From: CBDCGJ01 sp965238305
GTDB taxonomy: Bacteria > Pseudomonadota > Alphaproteobacteria > GCA-2731375
Assembly: GCA_965238305.1 (NCBI GenBank)
Contig: CBDEHK010000001.1
Location: forward strand, 558,001-622,000
Length of the DNA stretch: 64,000 bases
Direction of reading: 5' to 3'
In this document: positions 35,315-43,168 of the stretch, piece by piece
How the letters are laid out: every line of letters begins with the position of its first letter
Position numbering within the stretch: the first letter of the stretch is position 1
Position numbers and translations under genes: made by a program
The notes under the pieces: model-generated
Told to the model about the DNA's origin: nothing
What the model saw: the letters and a program-made list of their open reading frames with translations, nothing else
Databases searched by the model: none

Positions 35315-36223
35315 ATGGGAGATTTTGCCTCAGCTGCAATGATGCGTCTTGTTAAGCTTGCCCTAGAGCAAAAAGGGTTGAGCCACGAAATTTCGCCACC
35401 GACGAAAGCGCATATATCATTTGCCTACAAACGCTCTCTCGCGGAAGAGTTATTGGCTGCGCACGGGCCACTGCTATTGCTGCAAGTTGGCGAGACGATC
35501 GAGCAGATACCAACGGAACCGGTGACGATCGCGCTTGCATTGGCCCGTGATCCCCACGATCTGTTAGCACGCTGGCAGAAGCTGGAGCGTTTCGTCCACT
35601 CCCGCCACCGTATAGACATTGTTGCGCAAACCGAAAACGCTGTTACGCTTACGCATCAGGGGTTGGCACCTGATGCCCCGCCGACAAAAGCAGAAGATTT
35701 GCTGGTGTTTGGTTTGCTGATTGCGCTCTTCCGCTATTGCGGCGCGAAGGGCCTGAAGGCGAGATTGCAGGCGGACACTGAATGGCGGTTTCAGAAGGGC
35801 CAGTGGTTCGAACAAACATATCCCGACAATTGCGCAAGCTGGGAAATGACGTGGGATAGAACGGAAGGACCCGGCTTACCTGATGCTCCTTCTTCCATCA
35901 ATCAAAATGCAGCTGACCGATCGCGCGTCCTGTTTTCCGCAGATCCATGTCGCGGCTGGACCGTCGCAATGTTGGCGCATGATCTGGTCTTGTCGACGCG
36001 ATCACTGCAACGACAATTGAAGGCGCATGAGGTGACATTTTCTGGATTATTGGTAACGGCGCGATTGAATGCAGCGACGCAATTGTTGCTTGGCTCGCAC
36101 GCAACTTTGGCGGAGATCGGTTATGCCTGCGGGTTTTCTGACCAGGCCCATTTTGCGCGTGGATTCAAAAAGCATACCGGCACCACACCCTTGGATTTCA
36201 GGACCCGGTTCGCGCGCGAGTAA
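35315..36223 (+). CDS. AraC family transcriptional regulator
   Basis: A 302-aa regulator with an N-terminal AraC-binding-like domain (residues 1-190) and a C-terminal AraC DNA-binding domain: AMLAHDLVLSTRSLQRQLKA (about residues 218-237), then AEIGYACGFSDQAHFARGFK (about 265-284). It starts 5 bp after the large-subunit stop, with AGGA at the correct distance, so it is probably co-transcribed with the molybdenum hydroxylase and likely controls that operon in response to its substrate. Confidence 0.93.
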   Translation: MGDFASAAMMRLVKLALEQKGLSHEISPPTKAHISFAYKRSLAEELLAAHGPLLLLQVGETIEQIPTEPVTIALALARDPHDLLARWQKLERFVHSRHRIDIVAQTENAVTLTHQGLAPDAPPTKAEDLLVFGLLIALFRYCGAKGLKARLQADTEWRFQKGQWFEQTYPDNCASWEMTWDRTEGPGLPDAPSSINQNAADRSRVLFSADPCRGWTVAMLAHDLVLSTRSLQRQLKAHEVTFSGLLVTARLNAATQLLLGSHATLAEIGYACGFSDQAHFARGFKKHTGTTPLDFRTRFARE

Positions 36224-36237
36224 GTGTCAAGAATATT

Positions 36238-36370
36238 TGAGCGGGATAAGCAGTCATCCGATTTTCGATGTCTGCTCATATCTAAAATTCGTCTGCTCTT
36301 AAGGGCGAAGCCGTCGTCGCCATGGGCCTGCGATTTCGGCTGCAGGTGACCCGGAGCGGACATTCAGCCG
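36238..36370 (+). repeat. Dispersed oriented intergenic repeat, long form missing its lead-in, copy 24
   Basis: It opens inside the first half-unit (GCGGGATAAGCAGTCATCC), continues with the second (CGTCTGCTCTTAAGGGCGAAG) and ends GGCTGCAGGTGACCCGGAGC, GGACATT. Confidence 0.85.
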
Positions 36371-36441
36371 AAGCGACAAACCGAAAATTGATCTCGCTTT
36401 CCGAAAAGTGTTAGACCTTGGACAAATGGTATTCGAGGAAC

Positions 36442-37707
36442 ATGCGGAGAATTGGAAATCGGGCCATGACAAATGCGAAGCTCGTGGAACTTAAGCCCGT
36501 ACAATGGTTGCTGACCATTCCGGATCACGTGCCCAAGGACACCCGGCGCTATTACCTATATTGGAAGGCCACTTATTTCGTCGCCCTTCTTGGCCATGTT
36601 TTCGGACTTGTTTCGTTTGGCCTCGCCGGCGTCACATTTATGTTTTGGTTTAACCTGGTTAGTGTGCCGCTGTTCATTGCCGCCATAATCTTTCTGCAGC
36701 GGGGTCATTACCGCCTGCCCTTTTGGGTGGTGAACGCGGAACTTATCCTGCATGGCGTCGCGGCGACAATTTGCATTGGACCGATCACCGGTGTGCAAAC
36801 CTTTATCGGCTTGGCTGTGATCTTGTGGTTCATGCAGCCCTTCTATGGCTTGCGGATTTCCTGCCTTTGTGCGAGCACGGCATCGGTCGTGCTTCTTGGT
36901 TTGATGTTATATGTTTGGAACGAGACGCCGCTTTACCAGCTTTCGTACGTTTGGAACGTTACGTTCACGGCCGTTTACTGGTCGGCTTTTCCCTTGTGTC
37001 TGGCGGTCATGATCTTGCCGTTCATCACCGAAGCACGTCGGGCGGAAAAGGCGTTGGAAGCCGCCTATGGGGAAAGCGAAGGATTGCTTCTCAATATCTT
37101 GCCCGAGCCTATCGCGGCCCGCCTAAAACGGGATAGTGGTATGATCGCCGACGATCATGACAAGGTGGCGGTGATGTTTGCTGATATCGTCGACTTCACC
37201 AAATATTCCGACCGTCTGCATCCAGCTGAGGTCGTTGAGATATTGAACGACGTGTTCAACGCCTGTGACCAGTTGGCGGACAAGTATGGTGTCGAGAAGA
37301 TCAAAACCATAGGCGATGCTTATATGGCGGTTGCCGGCCTACCTTTTGCACAAAAGCAGCCGGAAGCCATTCTGGCCCGTATGGCGATAGACATGGTCCG
37401 TACGGTGTCGCAGTTTAAGTTCCCAGGAACCGATGAGCCGGTGCGCCTCCGCACCGGCATGAACTGTGGCCGGGTCGTGGCGGGTGTCATCGGCCAACGC
37501 AAGTTCGCCTACGATCTTTGGGGCGATGCGGTGAATGTTGCCGCCCGCATGGAAGCAACGGGAGAACCAGGCAAAATCCAAGTGCCCGATTACCTGGCCG
37601 ATCAATTGTCTGACCGCTTTGATTTGGAGCCCCGCGGCAACATTGAGGTAAAAGGCAAGGGCATGATGGGCACCAGTTTCCTGATTTCTGAAAAGCCGTC
37701 TGTTTAA
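36442..37707 (+). CDS. Membrane-bound class III adenylate/guanylate cyclase
   Basis: A 421-aa protein (from the ATG at 36442, with GAGGA close by; an ATG at 36466 is also possible). About six membrane segments occupy residues 40-190. A short linker, then the cyclase domain (about 225-410), follow. It has VMFADIVDFTKYSDRLHPAE (first metal site), KIKTIGDAYMAVAGLP (second metal site) and FAYDLWGDAVNVAARMEATG. The branch with YDLWGDAVN resembles adenylate cyclase 2-type proteins of mycobacteria and proteobacteria. It differs from the two cyclases at 2065 and 39465, which share a different subfamily. Confidence 0.92.
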   Translation: MRRIGNRAMTNAKLVELKPVQWLLTIPDHVPKDTRRYYLYWKATYFVALLGHVFGLVSFGLAGVTFMFWFNLVSVPLFIAAIIFLQRGHYRLPFWVVNAELILHGVAATICIGPITGVQTFIGLAVILWFMQPFYGLRISCLCASTASVVLLGLMLYVWNETPLYQLSYVWNVTFTAVYWSAFPLCLAVMILPFITEARRAEKALEAAYGESEGLLLNILPEPIAARLKRDSGMIADDHDKVAVMFADIVDFTKYSDRLHPAEVVEILNDVFNACDQLADKYGVEKIKTIGDAYMAVAGLPFAQKQPEAILARMAIDMVRTVSQFKFPGTDEPVRLRTGMNCGRVVAGVIGQRKFAYDLWGDAVNVAARMEATGEPGKIQVPDYLADQLSDRFDLEPRGNIEVKGKGMMGTSFLISEKPSV

Positions 37708-37720
37708 TCAGTTTCCGTTC

Positions 37721-37833
37721 ATGGCACGAAGCGGACATTATTCAATATACCTCGTTATGTCTGCCTTCGAGGGTAAAGTGGACACCCTCGGCACTCCTTT
37801 ATAATGTCCGCAATTGACCCTAAGCCGTCATGT
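37721..37833 (+). repeat. Dispersed oriented intergenic repeat, copy 25
   Basis: GGCACGAAGCGGACATTATT, then GTGGACACCCTCGGCACTCC, TATAATGTCCGCAATTGACCC. Shared 3' part with 21797. The rest of the gap (37834-38120) has one minus-strand frame described separately. Confidence 0.7.
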
Positions 37834-37899
37834 CAGCTGACGAAATAGGCTATTGGAAGTCGGGACGCAAACGAACGAGTATCGCATCCAGGTGGCTCA

Positions 37900-38064
37900 T
37901 TACTTTTTCTTTATCCTGATTAACCAGAGAAAGCCGGCGTACGACCAATCCTTGACCATCCCGTCATATCCGGCGGCGGAAAAATCGGTATGGTGATAGA
38001 GATATCGACCGTAAATCTCTCTAAGTTCGCGGTTTACAAAGAACGCTGGAAAACAGAACATCCG
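37900..38064 (-). CDS. Possible small hypothetical protein
   Basis: An open frame of 54 codons from an ATG at 38064, ending WLIRIKKK. It lies opposite the leader of the alternative oxidase gene. No domain, signal or ribosome site is clear. It could be a remnant of a longer gene. I include it only because the aromatic-rich content (FCFPAFFVN, DWSYAGFLW) is not repeat-derived. Confidence 0.2.
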   Translation of the reverse strand, partial: RMFCFPAFFVNRELREIYGRYLYHHTDFSAAGYDGMVKDWSYAGFLWLIRIKKK

Positions 38065-38120
38065 GTAGGTCTTGAAACTGGAAAACTGTCCGCACCTCGA
38101 GACAAATAAGGAGAAATCTG

Positions 38121-38753
38121 ATGAACGAATTAGCGACACACTACAATGCTAAGGGCATAAGCGATCACACAGCCTATGCGCTGGTGAAGTTCTTCAGAGT
38201 GTTTGCCGATTTATTTTTCCAAAAACGCTATGGCCATCGCGCTGTTGTACTCGAAACCGTTGCGGCGGTACCCGGGATGGTTGGCGGCCTGCTTCAGCAC
38301 CTCAAAGCATTGCGACATATTCGAGACGATGAGGGCTGGATCACAGAGTTGCTTGACGAAGCGGAAAATGAACGCGTGCATCTGATGACGTTCGTAGAAA
38401 TTTCGCAGCCAACAACATTGGAACGAATTTTGATCATGATCACGCAAGCAATCTTCTACAACTTCTATTTCTTCATGTATCTTCTATTTCCCAAAACCGC
38501 GCATCGTTTTGTCGGCTATCTGGAGGAGGAAGCGGTTTCCAGTTACACGCATTATCTAGAAGAAATAGATGCGGGGCGGTTGGAAAACACCGAGGCACCA
38601 GCTTTCGCGATCAATTATTGGCAATTACCTCAGAATGCTCGCTTGAAGGACGTTGTGCTTGTTGTACGCGCGGATGAAGCCCGTCATCGCGATACAAATC
38701 ATAGATTTGCCGATAATCTTGCAGGAGTACAAAAAGATGAAGACGAAAATTGA
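38121..38753 (+). CDS. Alternative oxidase (cyanide-resistant ubiquinol oxidase)
   Basis: A 210-aa diiron oxidase that transfers electrons from ubiquinol to oxygen without pumping protons. All four ligand-helix motifs are present: VLETVAAVPG (about residue 46), AENERVHLMTF (about 87-97), YLEEEAVSSYTHYLEEI (about 134-150) and VRADEARHRDTNHRFAD (about 180-196). A hydrophobic hairpin around ILIMITQAIFYNFYFFMYLL fits monotopic membrane binding. The plant regulatory cysteine region is absent, as in other bacterial members. AAGGAG precedes the ATG at 38121. Confidence 0.95.
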   Translation: MNELATHYNAKGISDHTAYALVKFFRVFADLFFQKRYGHRAVVLETVAAVPGMVGGLLQHLKALRHIRDDEGWITELLDEAENERVHLMTFVEISQPTTLERILIMITQAIFYNFYFFMYLLFPKTAHRFVGYLEEEAVSSYTHYLEEIDAGRLENTEAPAFAINYWQLPQNARLKDVVLVVRADEARHRDTNHRFADNLAGVQKDEDEN

Positions 38754-38825
38754 TGGACATTCTAAGCTGCTCGCACCAGGCGGCGAGATCGCGCATATGC
38801 GGGGACGGTTTTAGGTGCAGCGAAT

Positions 38826-38948
38826 GGCGACAATCGACACCAAGCGGCCAACCCGGCGAACACTATATTTGATCCGAAGCTGAGGGGTAAACAGGCCTTT
38901 GCTTTCATCGCGTAAACTTCCGGTTTTGACCGGAAGCGGTCATGATCC
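38826..38948 (+). repeat. Possible decayed dispersed repeat, copy 26
   Basis: Fragments only: GACACCAAGCGGCCAACCC, TTTGATCCGAAGCTGAGG, GTTTTGACCGGAAGCGGTCATG. It is the last readable trace of the family. The rest of this 710-bp gap (38754-39464) shows no gene, and a similar weak trace lies near 39105-39200. Confidence 0.4.
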
Positions 38949-39464
38949 TCGCGGGTGTATCTCGTTGAAACTGGCTGACTAACGGCGGATAAGCGCTCCG
39001 AGGTAGTCGGGAACTCCGCACCCTTGCAAGCCGTCCAAATGATAAAATCCAATATTGAAAGTACGATCCATCCCCATAAAATTTTGGGAAATTTGATCAT
39101 TCAATAGGGCCGCTTCAGGCACCAGGTAACCGACTTGACCAATAGCGCAAATCGCCTGCTTCTGTTGGCGTCGCAGTCGGCGGTGCGTAAAGCGACCGCG
39201 CGTGAGCAATTCAGACCTTGGCGATTTCACTACGGTCCTTGGCGTCCGCTTACCAGCTCAGTACTCGAGCGCTATTACTCAACCAAGGCCGTTGTAGAAT
39301 AATAAACTCGTATGACCAAATACTCATAAGGTTGCCCAAATATCGGCTGGGCTTCGCGAAATTCAGTGCACCAATTATCGATTGCTCAGCCAGCTGGAAT
39401 TCCAATATCATAGAAAACTTCGTAAACTTCGGTGAGGCCTATTTGTCGGTTTGGGGAGGTGACT

Positions 39465-41954
39465 ATGTCCGCAACGACTAAAATTCGAGCGCAACGAATG
39501 CGCCAGACGAAAGCGCAATTACTCGATGAAATCGAGAGACTTGAGCAACGCGCCACCGCGGTCGAAGCCGCTAATGGCAGTGGCGTGACGGCGCGCGATC
39601 GAAAGCTCGGCAATCAAATCGTCGCCGAATTCGACGGAATCTTGTCCGAGAACCCGAACCCTGTCCTCAGCGTCCTGCCCGACGGCACTGTCCTCTACGC
39701 AAATGCTGCCGCACGCAGGGTGAAGGGGTTGCTCAGGGGGCGTAAGAAGTCGACGCTGGCGCCCGGCCTCGCCAAAATCGTTACCGGCGCATCAGGCAAG
39801 GCGGAAGCGCGGGAGCGTGAGTTCGAAAGCGCCAATCGCGTCTTCGCCTTCTCGATCACACCAATTGCCGGCCAGGCCCAGATCAACATATACGGCCGCG
39901 ACATCACCGCGGAGCGCCAGGCCCAGCGGGAACATCGATCGGCCGAGAACCTGCTGCGCGACGCCATCGGCATCATGTTCGATACCTTCGCTATCTTCGA
40001 TACCGAAGGATATCTGGTGCATTGTAACAAGAGCTTCCGTGAGATCTACGAATACAGCGAGGCTGAGACGGAGCCGGGCGTTGCCACCTATGACGGCCTA
40101 GGTACAACAGACGCCGCGCACGGCACCCTTGGATACCAACCGATGAGTTTTGCTCAGCGTCTATCGGAGGCGCGTCGACACAAGAGTGCGGTGACCACGC
40201 AATATGTCGGTGACCGTATCCTTGAACGTCATCAGTCGGCGACCAGCGAAGGCGGCATCATCAGCATCGCCACGGACATCACCGAGCGTAAAAGGGTTGA
40301 GCAAGAGCTGGTGGAAAAGGAAGCGCAGCTCCGCTTTGCCCTCGACAACATGCCAGGCGGCATGATGCTTTGTGACCAAGGTCTGAATTATGTGCTCCAT
40401 AACGCTCAGTATAGCGAACTCTATGAATTTCCCGATCGCCTGGTTCAAATTGGGGGGAATTTGCGCGACGAAATGTACTTTCAGGCCGACCGTGGGGATT
40501 TCGGTCCCGGCGACAAGGACGAACTGATTAAACAGGTGGTCGCAACCTATCAGCGGGGCGACCCAGTGAGCTACGAACGTGAGATTGCGGGTGCTGGAAA
40601 GACGCTTCATGTCCGCCTGGCGCCGACACCCGGCGGTGGCTCTGCCACCATTGTCACAGACATCACCGAGCGCAAGCGGGCCGAGGAAGCGCTGGCGGAA
40701 AAGGAATCTCATCTTCGCGTCGCGCTGGAGAATATGCCCGGCGGAATTGCGTTTGGCGATAAAGATCGGAATTATGTCTTTATCAATTCGCAATATAGTC
40801 AGTTACACGATTACCCGGACGATCTCCTCAAAGTTGGCGGGCCTATGCTCGATGAGGCGCGATTTCAGGCTGAACGAGGTGATTACGGCCCCGGCGATAC
40901 GGAGGAGTTGATCAAGGGGATCTTCACGACATATTCCCTGAAGGACAATCTAAACTACGAACGTACAATCGCCAACGGACGGACACTACATTTTAACGTA
41001 GCGTCGACCCCAGAAGGCGGGTACATCACCGTCGCGACCGACATCACCGAACGCAAACAGGTCGAAGAGGCGCTGCTTGAGGCCAAGCAACGCTCGGAAG
41101 AAGCCAGCGAACTGGTGGCGGAAAGGAACCGCATGCTGGAATCGCTTTCGAACCAATTGTCAAAATATCTTTCACCGCAGGTCTATGCCTCGATCTTCTC
41201 GGGCGAGCAGTCTGTCGAAATTGCCTCCAAACGTAAAAAGCTGACCGTCTTCTTCTCCGACATCGCCGATTTCACCGGCACCACAGACAGTTTGGAATCC
41301 GAAGAGTTGACCAATTTGCTGAACCATTATCTGACCGAGATGTCGAAGATCGCCATGCAGCACGGCGCGACGATCGACAAATATGTCGGCGACAGCATCA
41401 TCGCGTTCTTCGGCGATCCGGAAACCCGGGGTGTCAAGGAAGACGCCAGAACTTGCGTAAAGATGGCGATCGCCATGCAGCGGCGCATGCGGGAACTACA
41501 GTCCGAGTGGTTGGACATGGGGTTGGAGCAGCCGTTCCGCCAGCGCATCGGCATTAACACCGGCTTTTGCACCGTCGGCAATTTCGGTAGCGCCGACCGC
41601 ATGGACTACACCATCATCGGGAACGAGGTGAACCTCGCCGCCAGACTTGAGGCTTTGTCCAAAGTTGGCGGTATCCTGCTGGCCCATGAGACCTATTCGC
41701 TGGTCAAGGATAGCGTGATGGCGGAAGAAGGCGACACCCTGAACGTAAAGGGCTTCGCCAAACCGGTACGGACCTACAGCGTTGTCGGCCTTTACGACGA
41801 CCTGGCCGCGCAGGGCACCATTATCCGCAACGAACGAGGTGGCGTCCGGGTATTGGTGGATCTGAAGACAGGTGACAAAGCGGACGCGATCGAGGCCGTT
41901 AAGGAAGTGCTTTCTCAGCTCGAGGACGGCGCCGATCCGGAGCCATCCATCTAA
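39465..41954 (+). CDS. Multi-PAS class III adenylate/guanylate cyclase (soluble)
   Basis: An 829-aa protein from the ATG at 39465, which has GGAGGTGAC in front. Four PAS-like sensor units lie at roughly residues 45-145, 160-280, 290-405 and 410-535. The last two are clear duplicates (LDNMPGGMM / LENMPGGIA, then FGPGDKDELIK / YGPGDTEELIK). A short coiled coil leads to the catalytic domain (about 580-770), with FFSDIADFTGTTDSLESEEL, IGDSIIAFFGDPE-like second site (VGDSIIAFFGDPE) and MDYTIIGNEVNLAARLEAL. No membrane segments. It likely responds to internal ligands or redox through the PAS units. The catalytic part is a close paralogue of the cyclase at 2065. Confidence 0.92.
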   Translation: MSATTKIRAQRMRQTKAQLLDEIERLEQRATAVEAANGSGVTARDRKLGNQIVAEFDGILSENPNPVLSVLPDGTVLYANAAARRVKGLLRGRKKSTLAPGLAKIVTGASGKAEAREREFESANRVFAFSITPIAGQAQINIYGRDITAERQAQREHRSAENLLRDAIGIMFDTFAIFDTEGYLVHCNKSFREIYEYSEAETEPGVATYDGLGTTDAAHGTLGYQPMSFAQRLSEARRHKSAVTTQYVGDRILERHQSATSEGGIISIATDITERKRVEQELVEKEAQLRFALDNMPGGMMLCDQGLNYVLHNAQYSELYEFPDRLVQIGGNLRDEMYFQADRGDFGPGDKDELIKQVVATYQRGDPVSYEREIAGAGKTLHVRLAPTPGGGSATIVTDITERKRAEEALAEKESHLRVALENMPGGIAFGDKDRNYVFINSQYSQLHDYPDDLLKVGGPMLDEARFQAERGDYGPGDTEELIKGIFTTYSLKDNLNYERTIANGRTLHFNVASTPEGGYITVATDITERKQVEEALLEAKQRSEEASELVAERNRMLESLSNQLSKYLSPQVYASIFSGEQSVEIASKRKKLTVFFSDIADFTGTTDSLESEELTNLLNHYLTEMSKIAMQHGATIDKYVGDSIIAFFGDPETRGVKEDARTCVKMAIAMQRRMRELQSEWLDMGLEQPFRQRIGINTGFCTVGNFGSADRMDYTIIGNEVNLAARLEALSKVGGILLAHETYSLVKDSVMAEEGDTLNVKGFAKPVRTYSVVGLYDDLAAQGTIIRNERGGVRVLVDLKTGDKADAIEAVKEVLSQLEDGADPEPSI

Positions 41955-42009
41955 GAACGGTGTGCAGGGAAAAATCTCACGGCCGTGCAATGGGTAAGAA
42001 CACGCGCCA

Positions 42010-42045
42010 CCAGCTTGCCAGCGAAATTCCGAATGGATACTTTGA
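42010..42045 (+). repeat. 35-bp direct repeat, left copy
   Basis: CAGCTTGCCAGCGAAATTCC, then GAATGGATACTTTGAT. It matches 43097-43132 and the pair flanks the MBL-fold gene. Confidence 0.8.
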
Positions 42046-42167
42046 TAACAAGGAACGGCAAACGGCTACGCCAAAATATCGTCCGGCAAGATCAGAACCC
42101 GAGCAAATTACCCGGCGATTTTGACGAATTTTTCAGCCCGTAACTTGGCGTTGGCTTTCCGTTGCGA

Positions 42168-42923
42168 TCAAAACATCTCGGTGTCGCCCGGCTGCATCAT
42201 CTTCACGCGGCTGTCACCACCGAGCACCGCCTTGACCTCCGATTCAGGTGCCAAGATGCCAAAAGTACCATAATGCATTGGCACAATGACTTGGGGTTTG
42301 AAGTATTTCTTTATCGCCAAGGCTGCCGCTTTGGGATCTTGATTGAATGGCCCACCGCCGACCTGGAACAGAATGATGTTCGGCTGATGCAGCTCCTGGA
42401 TCAGTTCCATGTCACCGAAGATGCCGGTGTCGCCGCTGTGATAAAGCGTCCGACCGTCGGTAAATTCAAGCACGAAACCAACTGGCCGTCCGCCGGGTGC
42501 GCTCGAATGCATAGCGGGCACGAAATGCACGATAACATCCCCGACCTTAACCTTGCCGCCTGGATTTCCTCTAAGTGCCTGCCCTTTCGGCAGTTTATAG
42601 CTGCGAATATGGTCCGAAGCGCCGACCACCTTGGCACCGCTAGCCGCTGCGATAGATTTGGCATCGGCACTATGGTCAAAATGCGAATGTGTCACCAAAA
42701 TTCCGGCCGGTTTGTAACGCGACAAATCCTTCATGGCCGCCGGTGTTTTCGGGTTTTTCAAAATGAAAGGATCGATCAACAACGTCGTCCCGCCGGGAGA
42801 CGTCACCTCGAAGGTGGCGTGTCCGAGCCAGGTCACTTTGATCTTGCCATCTGCCAATACCGATCCGGGCAGCATTAATGTCAAAACAAATACAACAACC
42901 TTCAGAATATCATTCGAACGCAT
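42168..42923 (-). CDS. Metal-dependent hydrolase, MBL fold (UPF0173-like), exported
   Basis: A 251-aa protein with a signal peptide (MRSNDILKVVVFVLTLMLPG, cleavage after VLA). The start is the ATG at 42923, preceded by GGGAGG. The metallo-beta-lactamase core is visible: VTWLGHATFEV, LIDPFILKNP, VTHSHFDHSADA (the HxHxDH zinc motif), LYHSGDTGIFGDM and VPMHYGTFGIL. The order fits the UPF0173/UlaG-like branch. Export is unusual for that branch, and the substrate is unknown. It is divergent from the zincin gene at 43169. Confidence 0.88.
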   Translation of the reverse strand: MRSNDILKVVVFVLTLMLPGSVLADGKIKVTWLGHATFEVTSPGGTTLLIDPFILKNPKTPAAMKDLSRYKPAGILVTHSHFDHSADAKSIAAASGAKVVGASDHIRSYKLPKGQALRGNPGGKVKVGDVIVHFVPAMHSSAPGGRPVGFVLEFTDGRTLYHSGDTGIFGDMELIQELHQPNIILFQVGGGPFNQDPKAAALAIKKYFKPQVIVPMHYGTFGILAPESEVKAVLGGDSRVKMMQPGDTEMF

Positions 42924-43096
42924 TTTCAAAACCTCCCATGTTTCAATAGATTGTATCATAACATCTCCCAATCAATTTACTTTTCAAGTTTTTGGGAACA
43001 TATGTGTTGTTGTCGCCCAGCTGCCACGTTATTCGAATGAGAAACCGGTGGCGCAACAGCCGAAAATTATTTGCCTGTTATGAACCACCAAGTACG

Positions 43097-43132
43097 CCAG
43101 CTTGCCAGCCAAATTCCGAATGGATATTCTGA
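43097..43132 (+). repeat. 35-bp direct repeat, right copy
   Basis: CCAGCTTGCCAGCCAAATTCC, then GAATGGATATTCTGAT, matching 42010. Confidence 0.8.
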
Positions 43133-43168
43133 TGGCTAACCGACGCCGGGGAAGGAGGGGGTGTTGAC

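Noticed and set aside
712..38948. Dispersed repeats as integron attC sites
   Set aside because: No integrase is present, the genes between copies lie on both strands, and I cannot see paired R/L boxes with the usual core GTTRRRY.
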